NCBI RefSeq assembly: GCF_000508185.1
Contig: NZ_AYOY01000143.1
Location: 44,597-108,596 of the forward strand
Length of the DNA stretch: 64,000 nt
Direction of reading: 5' to 3'
Origin: Sphingobium sp. C100
Lineage (GTDB): Bacteria; Pseudomonadota; Alphaproteobacteria; Sphingomonadales; Sphingomonadaceae
The notes beneath the pieces are model-generated. The model saw only the letters and a list, made by a program, of their open reading frames with translations. It made no database searches and was not told the origin of the DNA. A program made the translations under genes and the position numbers. Below are positions 17,174 through 26,404 of this stretch, in pieces; position 1 is the first letter of the stretch; each line of letters opens with the position of its first letter.

Positions 17174-17935
17174 ATGCTGAAGGATAAGGCTATTATCGTG
17201 ACCGGCGGCGCTTCCGGGATCGGCCGTGCTGCAGCTGACCTGTTCGCGCGCGACGGCGCCCTGGTCATGATCGCGGACCGCAGCGCGGATGCGGGCGCAG
17301 AAGCTGCCGAAGCCATTTGTGCCGCAGGGGGCGAGGCCGCGTTCGTCGCGTGCGACGTCGCCGACGACGAATCGGTCGCCGCGATGGTTGCGGCGACGGT
17401 GGCGCGCTTCGGCCGCCTGGACGGTGCATTCAACAATGCCGGCATCGAATTCGCCAGCAAGATTGTGCCGGACCTCAGCTTCGCCGAATGGCGCCGGGTG
17501 ATCGACATCAACCTGAACGGCGTGTTCCTGTGCATGAAGCATGAAATCGCGCAGATGCGCCAGTCGGGCGGCGGCGCCATCGTCAACACCGCATCCGGCG
17601 CGGCGGTGGCGGCGTCACCCAACATGGCGGAATATGCCACGTCGAAGGCCGGCGTGACCGGCCTGACCCGCGCGGCATCGTGCGAATATGGGGATACGCA
17701 GGTTCGCGTCAACGCGGTGCTGCCGGGTCTGATTTTGACCCCGATGACGGAGGAGCGGCTATTCAACGATGCGTCCTTCGGCGCGACACTGGAGCCGCTG
17801 CGGGCGCGCCATTCGGTCGGTCGGTTTGGCAAGCCGGACGATGTGGCGGAGGCCGCGCGCTGGCTGCTCTCGGATCTCTGTCCCTTCGTCAATGGGATCA
17901 GCCTGCCCGTTGATGGCGGCTTCCTGGCTCGTTGA
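17174..17935 (+). CDS. SDR family NAD(P)-dependent oxidoreductase
   Basis: 253 aa classical SDR: VTGGASGIGRAA, IADRS after the second strand, NNAGIE, and catalytic EYATSKAGV. The start is preceded by AAGGAGAGG with six bases of spacing, so a longer upstream frame is not needed. It stands alone on the plus strand and converges on the second quinoprotein gene, with 18 bp between stops. A role in oxidising a ring alcohol of the substrate is likely but unproven. Confidence 0.87.
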   Translation: MLKDKAIIVTGGASGIGRAAADLFARDGALVMIADRSADAGAEAAEAICAAGGEAAFVACDVADDESVAAMVAATVARFGRLDGAFNNAGIEFASKIVPDLSFAEWRRVIDINLNGVFLCMKHEIAQMRQSGGGAIVNTASGAAVAASPNMAEYATSKAGVTGLTRAASCEYGDTQVRVNAVLPGLILTPMTEERLFNDASFGATLEPLRARHSVGRFGKPDDVAEAARWLLSDLCPFVNGISLPVDGGFLAR

Positions 17936-17953
17936 AAGGTTTCACGCCGCGGG

Positions 17954-20356
17954 TCAGCGTCGGCTGATCTGCGGCAGGGCATAGGCGACCAGGACATTAC
18001 GCTCATTGCTGGCCAATGCTGCGCTGCCGCCCGCCGCTATCACCACATATTGCCGCCCGTCATCGCCAACATAGGTCATAGGCGTCGCATTGGCGCTGGC
18101 GGGCAACATGGTCTGCCACAATAGCCGTCCTGTTGCCGTTTCGATCGCGCGGAGCCTCCGGTCCGGTGTCGAGGCGATGAAGGTGAGGCCGCTGGCGGTC
18201 GTGATTGATCCGCCCAACGTCGGGAGCCCGATGGTGAAGGGCAGGCGCGACGGGATGCCCATCGGTCCCATGCTGTCGGCCATGCCGATGGGCTTGCTCC
18301 ACAACAGCTTGCGGCTGTCCAGGTCGACCGCGCTCAGCGTGCCGAAGGGCGGCTGGATGCACGGCACGCCGAGCGGTGAAAGGAACATATGATTCTGTGC
18401 GCCATAGGGCGCGCCCGTCTGCGGCACGCCCAGGCGGAAGCGTTCCAGCGAAGGCGACTGTCCCGGCGTACCCATCGGCGCCAAGCCGAGCGCCCTTACT
18501 TCCTTCGCGCTGATCAGATGATTGAGCGTGGGCATGTTGGTGCTATTGACGATCATGATGCGCCGCTGCCGGTCGATCGAAATGCTGCCCCAGTTCACGC
18601 CGCCAGCGGAACCTGGATACTGGATCGACCAGTCCTGCCGCGGCGGGGTAAAGGCGCCGTCATACCGCAGCTTGCGAAAGGCGATGCGGCACCAGAGCTG
18701 GTCGATCGGGGTCAGACCCCACATCGTAGCTTCGGTGAGGGCGCGCGCGCCAAAGGCCGGCATGCCCACGGAAAAGGGTTGAGTGGGCGCGGTCCAGTCG
18801 CCTGGCGCAGCACCCTGCGGCACCGGCTTTTCCACGACCGGAGACAACGGCCGGCCGGTCGCGCGATCCAGCACGAAGCTTTGGCCGGTCTTGCTGATGC
18901 TGACCAGCGCAGGGATCATCCGGTCGCCGACGCGAACGTCGGTCAGCACGGGCTGCGACGCGACATCATAATCCCACAAGTCGTGATGCACCGTCTGGAA
19001 CGTCCATCGCGGCCGCCCGGTGCGGTTGTCTACGGCGACGATCGCGTTGGAGAAGCGCTCCGCCCCAGGTGAGCGGCGACCGCCGAAAAAATCCGGCGTG
19101 GCGACGCCGAAGGGTAGATAGACCAGGCCCAGTCTCTCATCGCTGCTCGCCACGCTCCACATATTGGGGGTACCAGGCGCATAGCGCGCCTGCGGCGTTC
19201 CGCGTTCCGGATCGGCTGGGTCGAACGCCCATACCGGCTCGCCGCTGGCCAGATCATAGCCGCGCACGACGCCCGAGGGCTGGTCCATCTTCTGCCCGTC
19301 CAGCCCGTAGGAGCCGGTGACCACGACATTGCCGGACACGACCGGCGTCGATGTCACATAATAGAGCACCGAGGAATAGTTGCCGATGCCGTCGGTTAGC
19401 GACACCTCGCCATCGCGTCCGAAATCGCGGCATCGCGCGCCGGTGCGAGCATCGACGGCGATCAGGCGGGCATCGATCGTCGCGCTGTAGATCCGCTTGC
19501 CGCAGGGGGCGGCCGAGTCGGCAAAGGCGTGATAAGCAACGCCGCGGCAATTGGCGAAGGCATGACCCATATCCTTCGTGTGCGGATCGAACCGCCAGAG
19601 CTGGCGGCCGGTGGTCGCGTCAAGCGCGAAGATGACATTGTGCGGCGAGCAGAGGAACAACCGGTTGCCGACCTTGATCGGCGTAGCCTCGAACGCCAGT
19701 GCGCCGGCACCGCCGGGACGTGGTTTGGCGCCGGTCTCGAATGACCAGGCAGGCTGCAGCCGGGCGACATTGGCGGGGGTGAGTTGCGCCGCGCTGGCGA
19801 AGCGATCGCCGCCAGCACCATTGCCCCATTGCCGCCACTCGGTGGGCGGGGCCGCTGCTGGCAAGGCGACGGCATTGTCTGTTGCGATTGGTTGTAACAA
19901 CCAGGCGCCGCCGGCGAACAGAAGGAGCGTCAACAGGCCGCCGCCTATGAACCAGCCCCCATGGATCGGACGCGCGCCATAGCCGCGGCGGACGGGCGAT
20001 AGCAGCAGTAGGAGTCCGAGTATGGCGGGGCCGACTATGCGTGGCGCCAGCGCCCAGAGATCGCCCCCGCTTTCCCATAAGGCCCAGATCAGGGTTGCGC
20101 CGAGCATCGCGCCATAGATCCATGCGCCCCGCCTGTCACCACGCCACAACAGCAGGACGGCGGCGGCGATCAGCAGGCCCGCAACCATATAATAGGGCGA
20201 ACCGCCCAGCAGAAGGAGTTGACCGCCGCCGACCATCAAGACAAGCGCGATCGGCGCCAGCAGGATCGCAACGACGCGGACGGCGATGCGGGACGGGCGA
20301 ATGTCATGGTTCCGGCTGATTCCAGCCGGCGCCGGGCCGGGCAAGTGCTCTGGCAT
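17954..20356 (-). CDS. membrane-bound PQQ-dependent dehydrogenase, glucose dehydrogenase type, second copy
   Basis: 800 aa paralogue of the quinoprotein at 9.8-12.1 kb. The five N-terminal membrane segments (within about residues 25-165) are followed by the PQQ propeller: SAAQLTPANVARLQPAW, HHDLWDYDVASQP and SKTGQSFVLDRATG, where the neighbour has TKRG. The C-terminus (TPMTYVGDDGRQYVVIAA) matches its paralogue. GGAGAGG lies at good spacing before the ATG at 20356. A perfect operator palindrome is 60 bp upstream. Two such enzymes in one regulon suggest different alcohols or stereoisomers, which is inference. Confidence 0.87.
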   Translation of the reverse strand: MPEHLPGPAPAGISRNHDIRPSRIAVRVVAILLAPIALVLMVGGGQLLLLGGSPYYMVAGLLIAAAVLLLWRGDRRGAWIYGAMLGATLIWALWESGGDLWALAPRIVGPAILGLLLLLSPVRRGYGARPIHGGWFIGGGLLTLLLFAGGAWLLQPIATDNAVALPAAAPPTEWRQWGNGAGGDRFASAAQLTPANVARLQPAWSFETGAKPRPGGAGALAFEATPIKVGNRLFLCSPHNVIFALDATTGRQLWRFDPHTKDMGHAFANCRGVAYHAFADSAAPCGKRIYSATIDARLIAVDARTGARCRDFGRDGEVSLTDGIGNYSSVLYYVTSTPVVSGNVVVTGSYGLDGQKMDQPSGVVRGYDLASGEPVWAFDPADPERGTPQARYAPGTPNMWSVASSDERLGLVYLPFGVATPDFFGGRRSPGAERFSNAIVAVDNRTGRPRWTFQTVHHDLWDYDVASQPVLTDVRVGDRMIPALVSISKTGQSFVLDRATGRPLSPVVEKPVPQGAAPGDWTAPTQPFSVGMPAFGARALTEATMWGLTPIDQLWCRIAFRKLRYDGAFTPPRQDWSIQYPGSAGGVNWGSISIDRQRRIMIVNSTNMPTLNHLISAKEVRALGLAPMGTPGQSPSLERFRLGVPQTGAPYGAQNHMFLSPLGVPCIQPPFGTLSAVDLDSRKLLWSKPIGMADSMGPMGIPSRLPFTIGLPTLGGSITTASGLTFIASTPDRRLRAIETATGRLLWQTMLPASANATPMTYVGDDGRQYVVIAAGGSAALASNERNVLVAYALPQISRR

Positions 20357-20415
20357 GTTCGTCCTCTCCATTTCGTGCCGATTTTTGGGGCAGATTCTGT
20401 GCGACTCGATAATAA

Positions 20416-20430
20416 CCGAAAATAATTCGG
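20416..20430. promoter_or_regulatory. operator palindrome, exact copy (second quinoprotein)
   Basis: CCGAAAATAATTCGG, an exact and nearly fully symmetric CCGA-N7-TCGG site, 60 bp upstream of the quinoprotein start on the minus strand. Confidence 0.78.
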
Positions 20431-20831
20431 ATTGAAGTTGCTTCTTGAATGACGCTCGGACGTCGCAGGGCTATTTTTGGGGCGTGGTCGCGTCCGCATC
20501 ACGATATGGCGCTGTTGAAGAGCTGCGCGGACTTAAAGGTCGGGCGCGTTGATGCCGAAAGGCGACTAGCTGTTTTACCGAGAAAGCAGGCAATTTCACG
20601 CAGGTTTCCAGCGGCAGTGGTGCTGGGCTTGCGTTGCGGGCGCAGGCCGATGCGGCCAGCCAGTCGATGCTGCACGAAGCGGGAAATTGATCGATAAGGC
20701 ATCGGATTCTTCCGCAAGCTGCCGCCCGTGGCGAGCGGTCTCCAACTTTGCCGTCTAATATGCTGAACAAAAAGAGGAATTATATTGGTAGGACCATATG
20801 CCTTTATCGATTGACAGGCCATGACTAAAAC
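20431..20831. other. non-coding stretch between two operators
   Basis: About 400 bases without a convincing gene between the quinoprotein promoter and the TonB receptor promoter. Short open frames exist on both strands but none has a ribosome binding site or recognisable product. A degenerate operator-like TCGA-N7-TCGG occurs at 20691-20705. The G+C is similar to the genes around it, so the stretch could be a decayed gene or insertion sequence remnant, but no terminal repeats were found. Confidence 0.4.
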
Positions 20832-20846
20832 CCGATACTAATTCGG
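20832..20846. promoter_or_regulatory. operator palindrome, exact copy (TonB receptor 1)
   Basis: CCGATACTAATTCGG, an exact CCGA-N7-TCGG site 37 bp upstream of the TonB-dependent receptor start. Confidence 0.78.
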
Positions 20847-20882
20847 CTTCGTAAAAAGCGAAGAAAATGGGAGGATGCCGAA

Positions 20883-23312
20883 ATGAACGCTGCAAAGGCG
20901 CTTTTGTTGTCGGGTGTTGCGGGGCTGGTCTTGGGTACCGCTGCGCAGGCTCAGGAAGCACAGGATTCAACCGCACAAACTTCGCAATATGCGGATATTG
21001 TCGTGACCGCGAACAAGCGGCAGGAAAATATCAACAAGGTGGGTCTGACCATCACCGCTCTTAGCGCGGAGCAGTTGCAGGACCGCAAGATCGTTTCCCT
21101 TTCCGACGTTGCGTCTGCCGTTCCGGGCCTGACATTCACGCCCTCGGTCACCAACACGCCCATCTTCACGCTGCGCGGCGTGGGCTTCAATGAAAGCTCG
21201 CTTGGCGTATACCCGGCCGTGTCGGTTTATATCGATCAGGCGCCTTTGCCGTTCCCGGTCATGGCGTCTCACGCCGCCTTCGATCTGGAGCGGATCGAAG
21301 TGTTGAAGGGCCCGCAAGGCACGCTGTTTGGCCAGAACGCGACCGGCGGCGCGATTAACTACATCGCAGCCAGGCCGACCGATACATTCGAAGCCGGCGG
21401 CGACATCACCTATGGCCGGTTCAACCAGATTGACGGCAATGCCTATATCAGCGGGCCATTGACGGAAAATCTGAACGGCCGCATCGCCATGACGGCGCAT
21501 CACCTCAATGACTGGCAATATAGCCTGACGCGCCCGACCGATACCAACGGATCGCAGGACTATATCGCCGGCCGCATCCTGCTGGACTGGCAGGCGTCGG
21601 AGCGGTTGAAGCTGGCATTCAACCTCAACGGGTCGCGCGACACGTCTGATCCGCAGGCGATTCAATATGTAGCGATGAGTCCGACCGACTTTACGAATGT
21701 GAAGCCGATCTACGCGAACCAGCCCTTCGCCTATGGCAATGCGCGCGTTGCCGACTGGACTCATTTTTCGGTCGATCCCTATGGCGGCCCCGCAGGCAGC
21801 CCGACCGATGAACTGGCCGATTTCTCGCCCAGGTCGAAGCGCACTTTCGTTCAGGCGTCGGTCCGGGCTGACTATGACCTGACCGACGACATGACCCTGA
21901 CGTCGATCACGACCTATGATCATTTCAAGCAAAATCAGCGCACGGATGGCGAGGGCGTGGTCGCGGTCGGTTTCGATCTTCAGAAGTCGGACGGCAAGCT
22001 GACGTCCTTTAACCAGGAATTGCGGATCGCCAACGCCAGCACGTCAGCGCTGCGCTACATCGTGGGTGGCAATTATGAGCGCAGTTCGACGACCGAACTG
22101 CAAAATCTACGTTATTACGACAATGACACCAACAATGCCGGCCTGATGTTCATAAATTTCAGCGGCGACTTGATGAAGCAGAAGATCACCAACTATGCCG
22201 CGTTCGGCAATCTGGAATTTGATATCAGCCCGCAGCTGACCCTCAAGGGCGGTATTCGCTACACGCAGTCAAAGAACAAGGCCTATAATTGCGGCTTCAC
22301 GGACGCCAATGGTTATGTGAACGATCTATTCAACTTCCTGGGCGGTTTGTTGGGGACAGTGCCGTTCACGCCCATCGGCCCGGAGGGTTGTTATACGCTC
22401 AACGACAATAACGTCCCTGGTGAACCCTTCCGCAAGACGCTGAAGGAAGATAATGTCTCCTGGCGTGTAGGTGTCGATTATAAGATGACCGACACGACGC
22501 TGCTCTATGCAAACGTATCGCGCGGTTACAAGGCGGGCAGCTTCCCGGCGCTCGCCGCGTCGGGCTATGTGGGTCTGCAACCGGTCGTGCAGGAATCCGT
22601 GACGGCTTATGAAGCAGGCGTGAAGGCGCAACTCTTCGATCGCGCGGTTCAGTTCAATGCCGCAGGCTTCTATTATGATTACCGGAACAAGCAGATTCGC
22701 GGCAAGCTGCTCGATCCGCTTTTCGGCGTGCTCGACATCCTCATCAACATTCCCAAGTCACGCATCTACGGTGGCGAGGCGGATGTCACGATCCGTCCCG
22801 TCGCTGGTCTGACGCTGTCAGGGGGCGTCACCTATCTGAATTCCAAGTTGCAGAAAGGGCCGGTATCGCCGCGCGACTACAATATCATCGGGGAAATCAA
22901 TGATTTTGGCGCCTTTGGTGACGCGCTGCCCTATACGCCCGAATGGTCAGGCACGGCGTCGATCGATTATCGCGCGCCGGGCGATGGTGGTCCCTTCGTC
23001 GGGATATCGACCAATTTCCGTAGCTCGCAGGATGCTGCGCTGGGCGGGAGCCGGATTGTGTGGCCCGACAATCCTGCCGAATTCCGCAAGCAGGCGCCGA
23101 TCGGTCTCGTCTACAAAATTCCGGGCTATGCGACGGTCGATGCCCGCCTTGGCTATGAAGCCCCCGGCGGCGCTTGGAAAGTCATGCTCTGGGGCAAGAA
23201 TGTCTTCAACAAATATTATATCGCCGCAGTGGTCCCGGCGAGTGCGTCCGCAGGCCGGCTGGCGGGTATGCCGGCCACCTATGGTGTGACCATGTCCTTC
23301 AAGATCAAATAA
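20883..23312 (+). CDS. TonB-dependent receptor 1
   Basis: 809 aa outer-membrane receptor. A signal peptide ends near AQAQEA (residue about 24). The TonB-box-like DIVVTANKR, the plug domain (LRGVGFNESSLG, ERIEVLKGPQGTLFGQNATGGAINYI) and a long beta-barrel ending with aromatic/basic residues at YGVTMSFKIK complete the fold. It probably imports the regulon's substrate. It resembles receptor 2 at 34.1-36.6 kb over its whole length and has its own operator palindrome 37 bp upstream of the start. A strong terminator follows. Confidence 0.92.
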   Translation: MNAAKALLLSGVAGLVLGTAAQAQEAQDSTAQTSQYADIVVTANKRQENINKVGLTITALSAEQLQDRKIVSLSDVASAVPGLTFTPSVTNTPIFTLRGVGFNESSLGVYPAVSVYIDQAPLPFPVMASHAAFDLERIEVLKGPQGTLFGQNATGGAINYIAARPTDTFEAGGDITYGRFNQIDGNAYISGPLTENLNGRIAMTAHHLNDWQYSLTRPTDTNGSQDYIAGRILLDWQASERLKLAFNLNGSRDTSDPQAIQYVAMSPTDFTNVKPIYANQPFAYGNARVADWTHFSVDPYGGPAGSPTDELADFSPRSKRTFVQASVRADYDLTDDMTLTSITTYDHFKQNQRTDGEGVVAVGFDLQKSDGKLTSFNQELRIANASTSALRYIVGGNYERSSTTELQNLRYYDNDTNNAGLMFINFSGDLMKQKITNYAAFGNLEFDISPQLTLKGGIRYTQSKNKAYNCGFTDANGYVNDLFNFLGGLLGTVPFTPIGPEGCYTLNDNNVPGEPFRKTLKEDNVSWRVGVDYKMTDTTLLYANVSRGYKAGSFPALAASGYVGLQPVVQESVTAYEAGVKAQLFDRAVQFNAAGFYYDYRNKQIRGKLLDPLFGVLDILINIPKSRIYGGEADVTIRPVAGLTLSGGVTYLNSKLQKGPVSPRDYNIIGEINDFGAFGDALPYTPEWSGTASIDYRAPGDGGPFVGISTNFRSSQDAALGGSRIVWPDNPAEFRKQAPIGLVYKIPGYATVDARLGYEAPGGAWKVMLWGKNVFNKYYIAAVVPASASAGRLAGMPATYGVTMSFKIK

Positions 23313-23322
23313 GGGGGCGACT

Positions 23323-23358
23323 GGCGCTGTTCCCATGTCGGGAACGGCGCCATTTTTT
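23323..23358 (+). terminator. rho-independent terminator after TonB receptor 1
   Basis: A 12-bp stem (GGCGCTGTTCCC with GGGAACGGCGCC, one mismatch) around a five-base loop, followed by A and six T. It lies 10 bp after the receptor stop codon. Confidence 0.88.
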
Positions 23359-23410
23359 GCGCTCGGTTGCATCTCGCCACGCTTGAACATGATGTGCAAA
23401 AGCTATAAAC

Positions 23411-23425
23411 CCGAAGTTAATTCGG
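23411..23425. promoter_or_regulatory. operator palindrome, exact copy (LLM monooxygenase 2)
   Basis: CCGAAGTTAATTCGG, an exact and extended palindrome (CCGAA-N5-TTCGG), 60 bp upstream of the monooxygenase start and just after the receptor terminator. It marks an independent promoter. Confidence 0.78.
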
Positions 23426-23484
23426 ATAACGAGTAAACGGCGTGGACGGCGTGTGCAGCCGCCCGGCGAAGCAAGGAGAGGTTC

Positions 23485-24582
23485 ATGGACATCATCTACA
23501 CGCCCGTTTGGCAGAACCCCGGTAATATTCGTAGCCCGCTCCAGTTCGTCCAGGACGAATTGTCACTCATGGAAAAAGTGGAGGGACTGGGTTTCGACAT
23601 CTGCTGCTCCCCTGAACATCATTTCGATATCGACTATTCGGCCTGTCCCGACAATTTCCTGCCGCTCAGCTATCTAGCGGCGAAGACGACAACGCTCAAA
23701 CTCTGCCTGGGAGCGGTGATCCTGCCGTGGAACGACCCGCTGCGCGTGGTCGAGAAACTCGCGTTCCTCGACCATCTGAGCGGTGGCCGCTGCATCGCCG
23801 GCTTCGGCCGTGGCCTCGCCAAGATGGAATATAGCCATATGGGCATCCCGATGGACGAATCGCGCGAGCGGTTCGACGAAGCGCTCGAAATGGTGCTCGG
23901 CGCGTTGCGCAGCGGCGTGATCGAGGGGACGGGAAAATATTACCCGCAAACCCCGACCCCGGTGCATCCCGCACCGCGCGCATCGATGGCGGATCATTTC
24001 TGCGCCGTCGGCATGTCGCCCGAATCCTCGCGGACAGCCGGTGAGATTGGCGGTCGCTTGCTGACTTTCGTGACCAAGCCGCTGGACGGCATGTTGCCGT
24101 TGCTTGACGAATATCGCAACGCCTTTCGCGCCCATCATCCCGATCGGCACCCCCATATCGTTCTGGACGATTTCTACCTGATCCGGGAAAATGCCGACGA
24201 AGCGCGCGAACTGGCCTATATCTATGCGGGCAATTATTATCAGACGGTGATCCGCCATTATGAGATGACCGGCGACCATTTCGCTAAATCGTCCGCCTAT
24301 CAATCCTATGCCGAGGGCGCTGCTGCGCTGCGTGAAATGGGCGCTGAAGCGGCGGCAAGGGCCTATGTCGATGCGCAGGTGGGCGTGGGAACGCCGGCAC
24401 AGGTGCTGGCTCGCGTCGAGGAGCGTCTCCGCGTCCTGGGCCCGGAAATCAGCCTGGCCGGCTGCTTCTTCTATGGCGGCATGAGCCGTGACGAGGCAAT
24501 GGTGTCGCTGCAACTGTTCGGTGACAAGGTCATTCCGGAGGCCAGGGCGATGGCGCGGGATTGCGCGACGGCAGCGGTCTGA
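23485..24582 (+). CDS. LLM class flavin-dependent monooxygenase 2
   Basis: 365 aa luciferase-like flavin enzyme. The core shows FDICCSPEHHFDIDYS (the EHH motif), LKLCLGAVILPWNDPLRVVEKLAFLDHLSGGRCIAGFGRG and a C-terminal GTPAQVLARVEERL. It needs reduced flavin from a partner reductase. It is distinct from the LimB-like copy and closer to general alkanal/ketone monooxygenases of the group. AAGGAGAGG precedes the ATG. An HSL-type esterase gene follows directly, a pairing that fits Baeyer-Villiger oxidation followed by lactone hydrolysis, although neither reaction is proven. Confidence 0.86.
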   Translation: MDIIYTPVWQNPGNIRSPLQFVQDELSLMEKVEGLGFDICCSPEHHFDIDYSACPDNFLPLSYLAAKTTTLKLCLGAVILPWNDPLRVVEKLAFLDHLSGGRCIAGFGRGLAKMEYSHMGIPMDESRERFDEALEMVLGALRSGVIEGTGKYYPQTPTPVHPAPRASMADHFCAVGMSPESSRTAGEIGGRLLTFVTKPLDGMLPLLDEYRNAFRAHHPDRHPHIVLDDFYLIRENADEARELAYIYAGNYYQTVIRHYEMTGDHFAKSSAYQSYAEGAAALREMGAEAAARAYVDAQVGVGTPAQVLARVEERLRVLGPEISLAGCFFYGGMSRDEAMVSLQLFGDKVIPEARAMARDCATAAV

Positions 24583-24590
24583 CGCGCGCC

Positions 24591-25502
24591 ATGGTCCGGG
24601 TGTCCACCAGCGTAGCGCATCAGCGCGCGATCGACCTGTTTCGGGCGGCGACGCCCGATCCTACGGCGTCGATCGGTGCATGGCGGGACGGCTTCGAGGG
24701 GCTTTGCGCGCACTTCCCCGTGCCGGACGACGCCCGGATAGAAGCGATCGACCTGAACGGCGTGGCCGCGCTCAAGGTGATGGCGGGCGGTGTGGGGGAC
24801 GCGGACGGCCATGCGGTGCTGCATTTTCACAGCGGCGGCTATGTCATGGGCAGCGCCAGGGCCTATCGCAATTTCGCAGTACGGCTGTCGCATGTCTGCG
24901 GCGCCCCGGTGGTCGTACCCGATTATCGATTGGCGCCCGACCATGTCTATCCGGCCGCGGTGGAGGACGCGATGTCTGCCTATCGCGCTATGCTTGATCG
25001 TCATGGCGCCGACCGGCTGATCGTGAGCGGCGATTCTGCCGGCGGTGGATTGGCGATCGCTGTTTTGATGGCGGCGCGTGACACGGGCCTGCCGCTGCCG
25101 CTCGCGGCTTTCGCTATATCCCCGTTGCTCGATCTGGCGGGGGAAGGGGAATCGGCGACTTCACTGGATGGTATCGACCCGTTGATCAACCGCATGATGA
25201 TCGTCGAAATGGGCAAAGTCTATATTGAGGATCGCGATCCGCGCATTCATGTTCTGGCGTCTCCCGTCTGGGGCCAACATCATGGGCTGCCGCCGCTATT
25301 TCTGACCGTCAGCGATGCGGAAGCGCTGCGGGACGATGCCGTGCGCCTGGCGGCGGGCGTACGGGAAGCGGGCGGTGCGGTGGAACTCGTGTTGGCAGAG
25401 GGCATGGTCCATATCTGGACGCTATTTCCCTTTTTGGAGGAAGCGGAGCGATCGCTGGACCAGATCGGCCGGTTTGTGCGCGGGCATTTCGCCACGGCCT
25501 GA
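24591..25502 (+). CDS. HSL-family alpha/beta hydrolase, monoterpene lactone hydrolase-like
   Basis: 303 aa hormone-sensitive-lipase-type esterase. The oxyanion motif reads HSGG (residues 80-83, a variant of HGGG), followed by DYRLAPDHVYPAAVED. The nucleophile is Ser149 in SGDSAGG. The acid/base residues are in VSDAEALRDDA and GMVHIW. Monoterpene epsilon-lactone hydrolase MlhB belongs to this family. The ATG at 24591 lies 8 bp after the monooxygenase stop; an in-frame TTG at 24561 would overlap that gene. Context suggests hydrolysis of a lactone made by the preceding enzyme. Confidence 0.83.
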   Translation: MVRVSTSVAHQRAIDLFRAATPDPTASIGAWRDGFEGLCAHFPVPDDARIEAIDLNGVAALKVMAGGVGDADGHAVLHFHSGGYVMGSARAYRNFAVRLSHVCGAPVVVPDYRLAPDHVYPAAVEDAMSAYRAMLDRHGADRLIVSGDSAGGGLAIAVLMAARDTGLPLPLAAFAISPLLDLAGEGESATSLDGIDPLINRMMIVEMGKVYIEDRDPRIHVLASPVWGQHHGLPPLFLTVSDAEALRDDAVRLAAGVREAGGAVELVLAEGMVHIWTLFPFLEEAERSLDQIGRFVRGHFATA

Positions 25503-25555
25503 CCGGTGCCCACCATCTGCTTTTGCGGATAGGAGCTGGCCGACCTTTGCCGCGT

Positions 25556-26284
25556 TCATCCCGCAGCGCGCGCCTCGATCTCCAGCACTGAGATCAGCCG
25601 TTCGGCCATTTCGGTGCCGGACTTGGTCAGATTCTTGGGCTTGCGATAAAGCAGCCAGGTGATGATGAGCTGGTTGATGCCCCCGGTGAGCAGTGCCACG
25701 GTTTCGTAAGGATTGCGCTCGCGCGAAATCCATCCCTCTTCGATCGCTTCGTTGACGAGGAACAGCAGGACGCGCGTGAAATCATTGATGCTGTGATGCA
25801 AATCCGTATCGGTTACGAATACGCTGGGCCAGATTTCGAGGTAGAAGAGGCGCGCCCATTCGGCGTGTTCGCGCGCATAGTCAGCGGACATGACGAGATA
25901 GAGAAGCAGTTTTTCGCGGGTCGTGCCCTTCGTCGCGGCTGCGATATGATAGCCTTCAAAAAATTCGGCGAGGTGGGCCAGCGGCAGATCATAGGCCAGA
26001 TCCTCCTTGCTCTTATAATATTCATAAAGGGTCGATGCGGAAATGCCCGCTTCTGCCGCTATGTCCGCAATGCGCGAACGTGAAATGCCGTCGCGCGCAA
26101 AAACACGCAATGCGCCGGTGAGTATCTGTTGCTCGGTCCGCTTGCTCCGGTCCTGCTTGCGTTCGGTAGCGCGCTTGGGCCGGTGCGAAATTTCCTCCAG
26201 CAGCCTGTCCCAGCCATTATCAGATTCCGGTGCCAACGACGGCTGGGCCGCAATCACGTCTTTTACTGGCACTATGATCTCCAT
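25556..26284 (-). CDS. TetR family regulator 1
   Basis: 242 aa repressor-type regulator. The N-terminal tail (about residues 1-40, with HRPKRATERKQDR) precedes the HTH: ILTGALRVFARDG, then SRIADIAAEAGISASTLYEYYKS, whose recognition helix is around STLYEYY. The C-terminal ligand-binding domain shares most residues with TetR 2 at 30.7-31.4 kb, and the HTH is almost identical in the two. A near copy of the operator palindrome lies 84 bp upstream, suggesting autoregulation. The inducer is probably a pathway metabolite such as a CoA ester, but the sequence does not say. Confidence 0.9.
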   Translation of the reverse strand: MEIIVPVKDVIAAQPSLAPESDNGWDRLLEEISHRPKRATERKQDRSKRTEQQILTGALRVFARDGISRSRIADIAAEAGISASTLYEYYKSKEDLAYDLPLAHLAEFFEGYHIAAATKGTTREKLLLYLVMSADYAREHAEWARLFYLEIWPSVFVTDTDLHHSINDFTRVLLFLVNEAIEEGWISRERNPYETVALLTGGINQLIITWLLYRKPKNLTKSGTEMAERLISVLEIEARAAG

Positions 26285-26367
26285 TATGATGCCGTACAGG
26301 GCGGAGAAGCAGAATAGGCCGTCACCCCCCTAAGTTCCAAGGCGCAAATTGATGACGATGGAATATT

Positions 26368-26382
26368 TCGAAGAAATTTCGG
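26368..26382. promoter_or_regulatory. operator palindrome, near copy (TetR 1)
   Basis: TCGAAGAAATTTCGG matches seven of eight fixed positions of CCGA-N7-TCGG and lies 84 bp upstream of the TetR 1 start, in the short gap before the MFS gene end. Confidence 0.5.
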
Positions 26383-26404
26383 TTTGAGTGGCCCAGTGTT
26401 GCGA

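Noticed and set aside
20691..20705. TCGATAAGGCATCGG as another operator
   Set aside because: Seven of eight matches are frequent by chance, the spacer is G-rich and it is not positioned directly before a gene.
20499..20822. A 107-codon minus-strand frame in the 20.4-20.9 kb gap
   Set aside because: No ribosome binding site, no recognisable motif, and it extends over the receptor promoter region.
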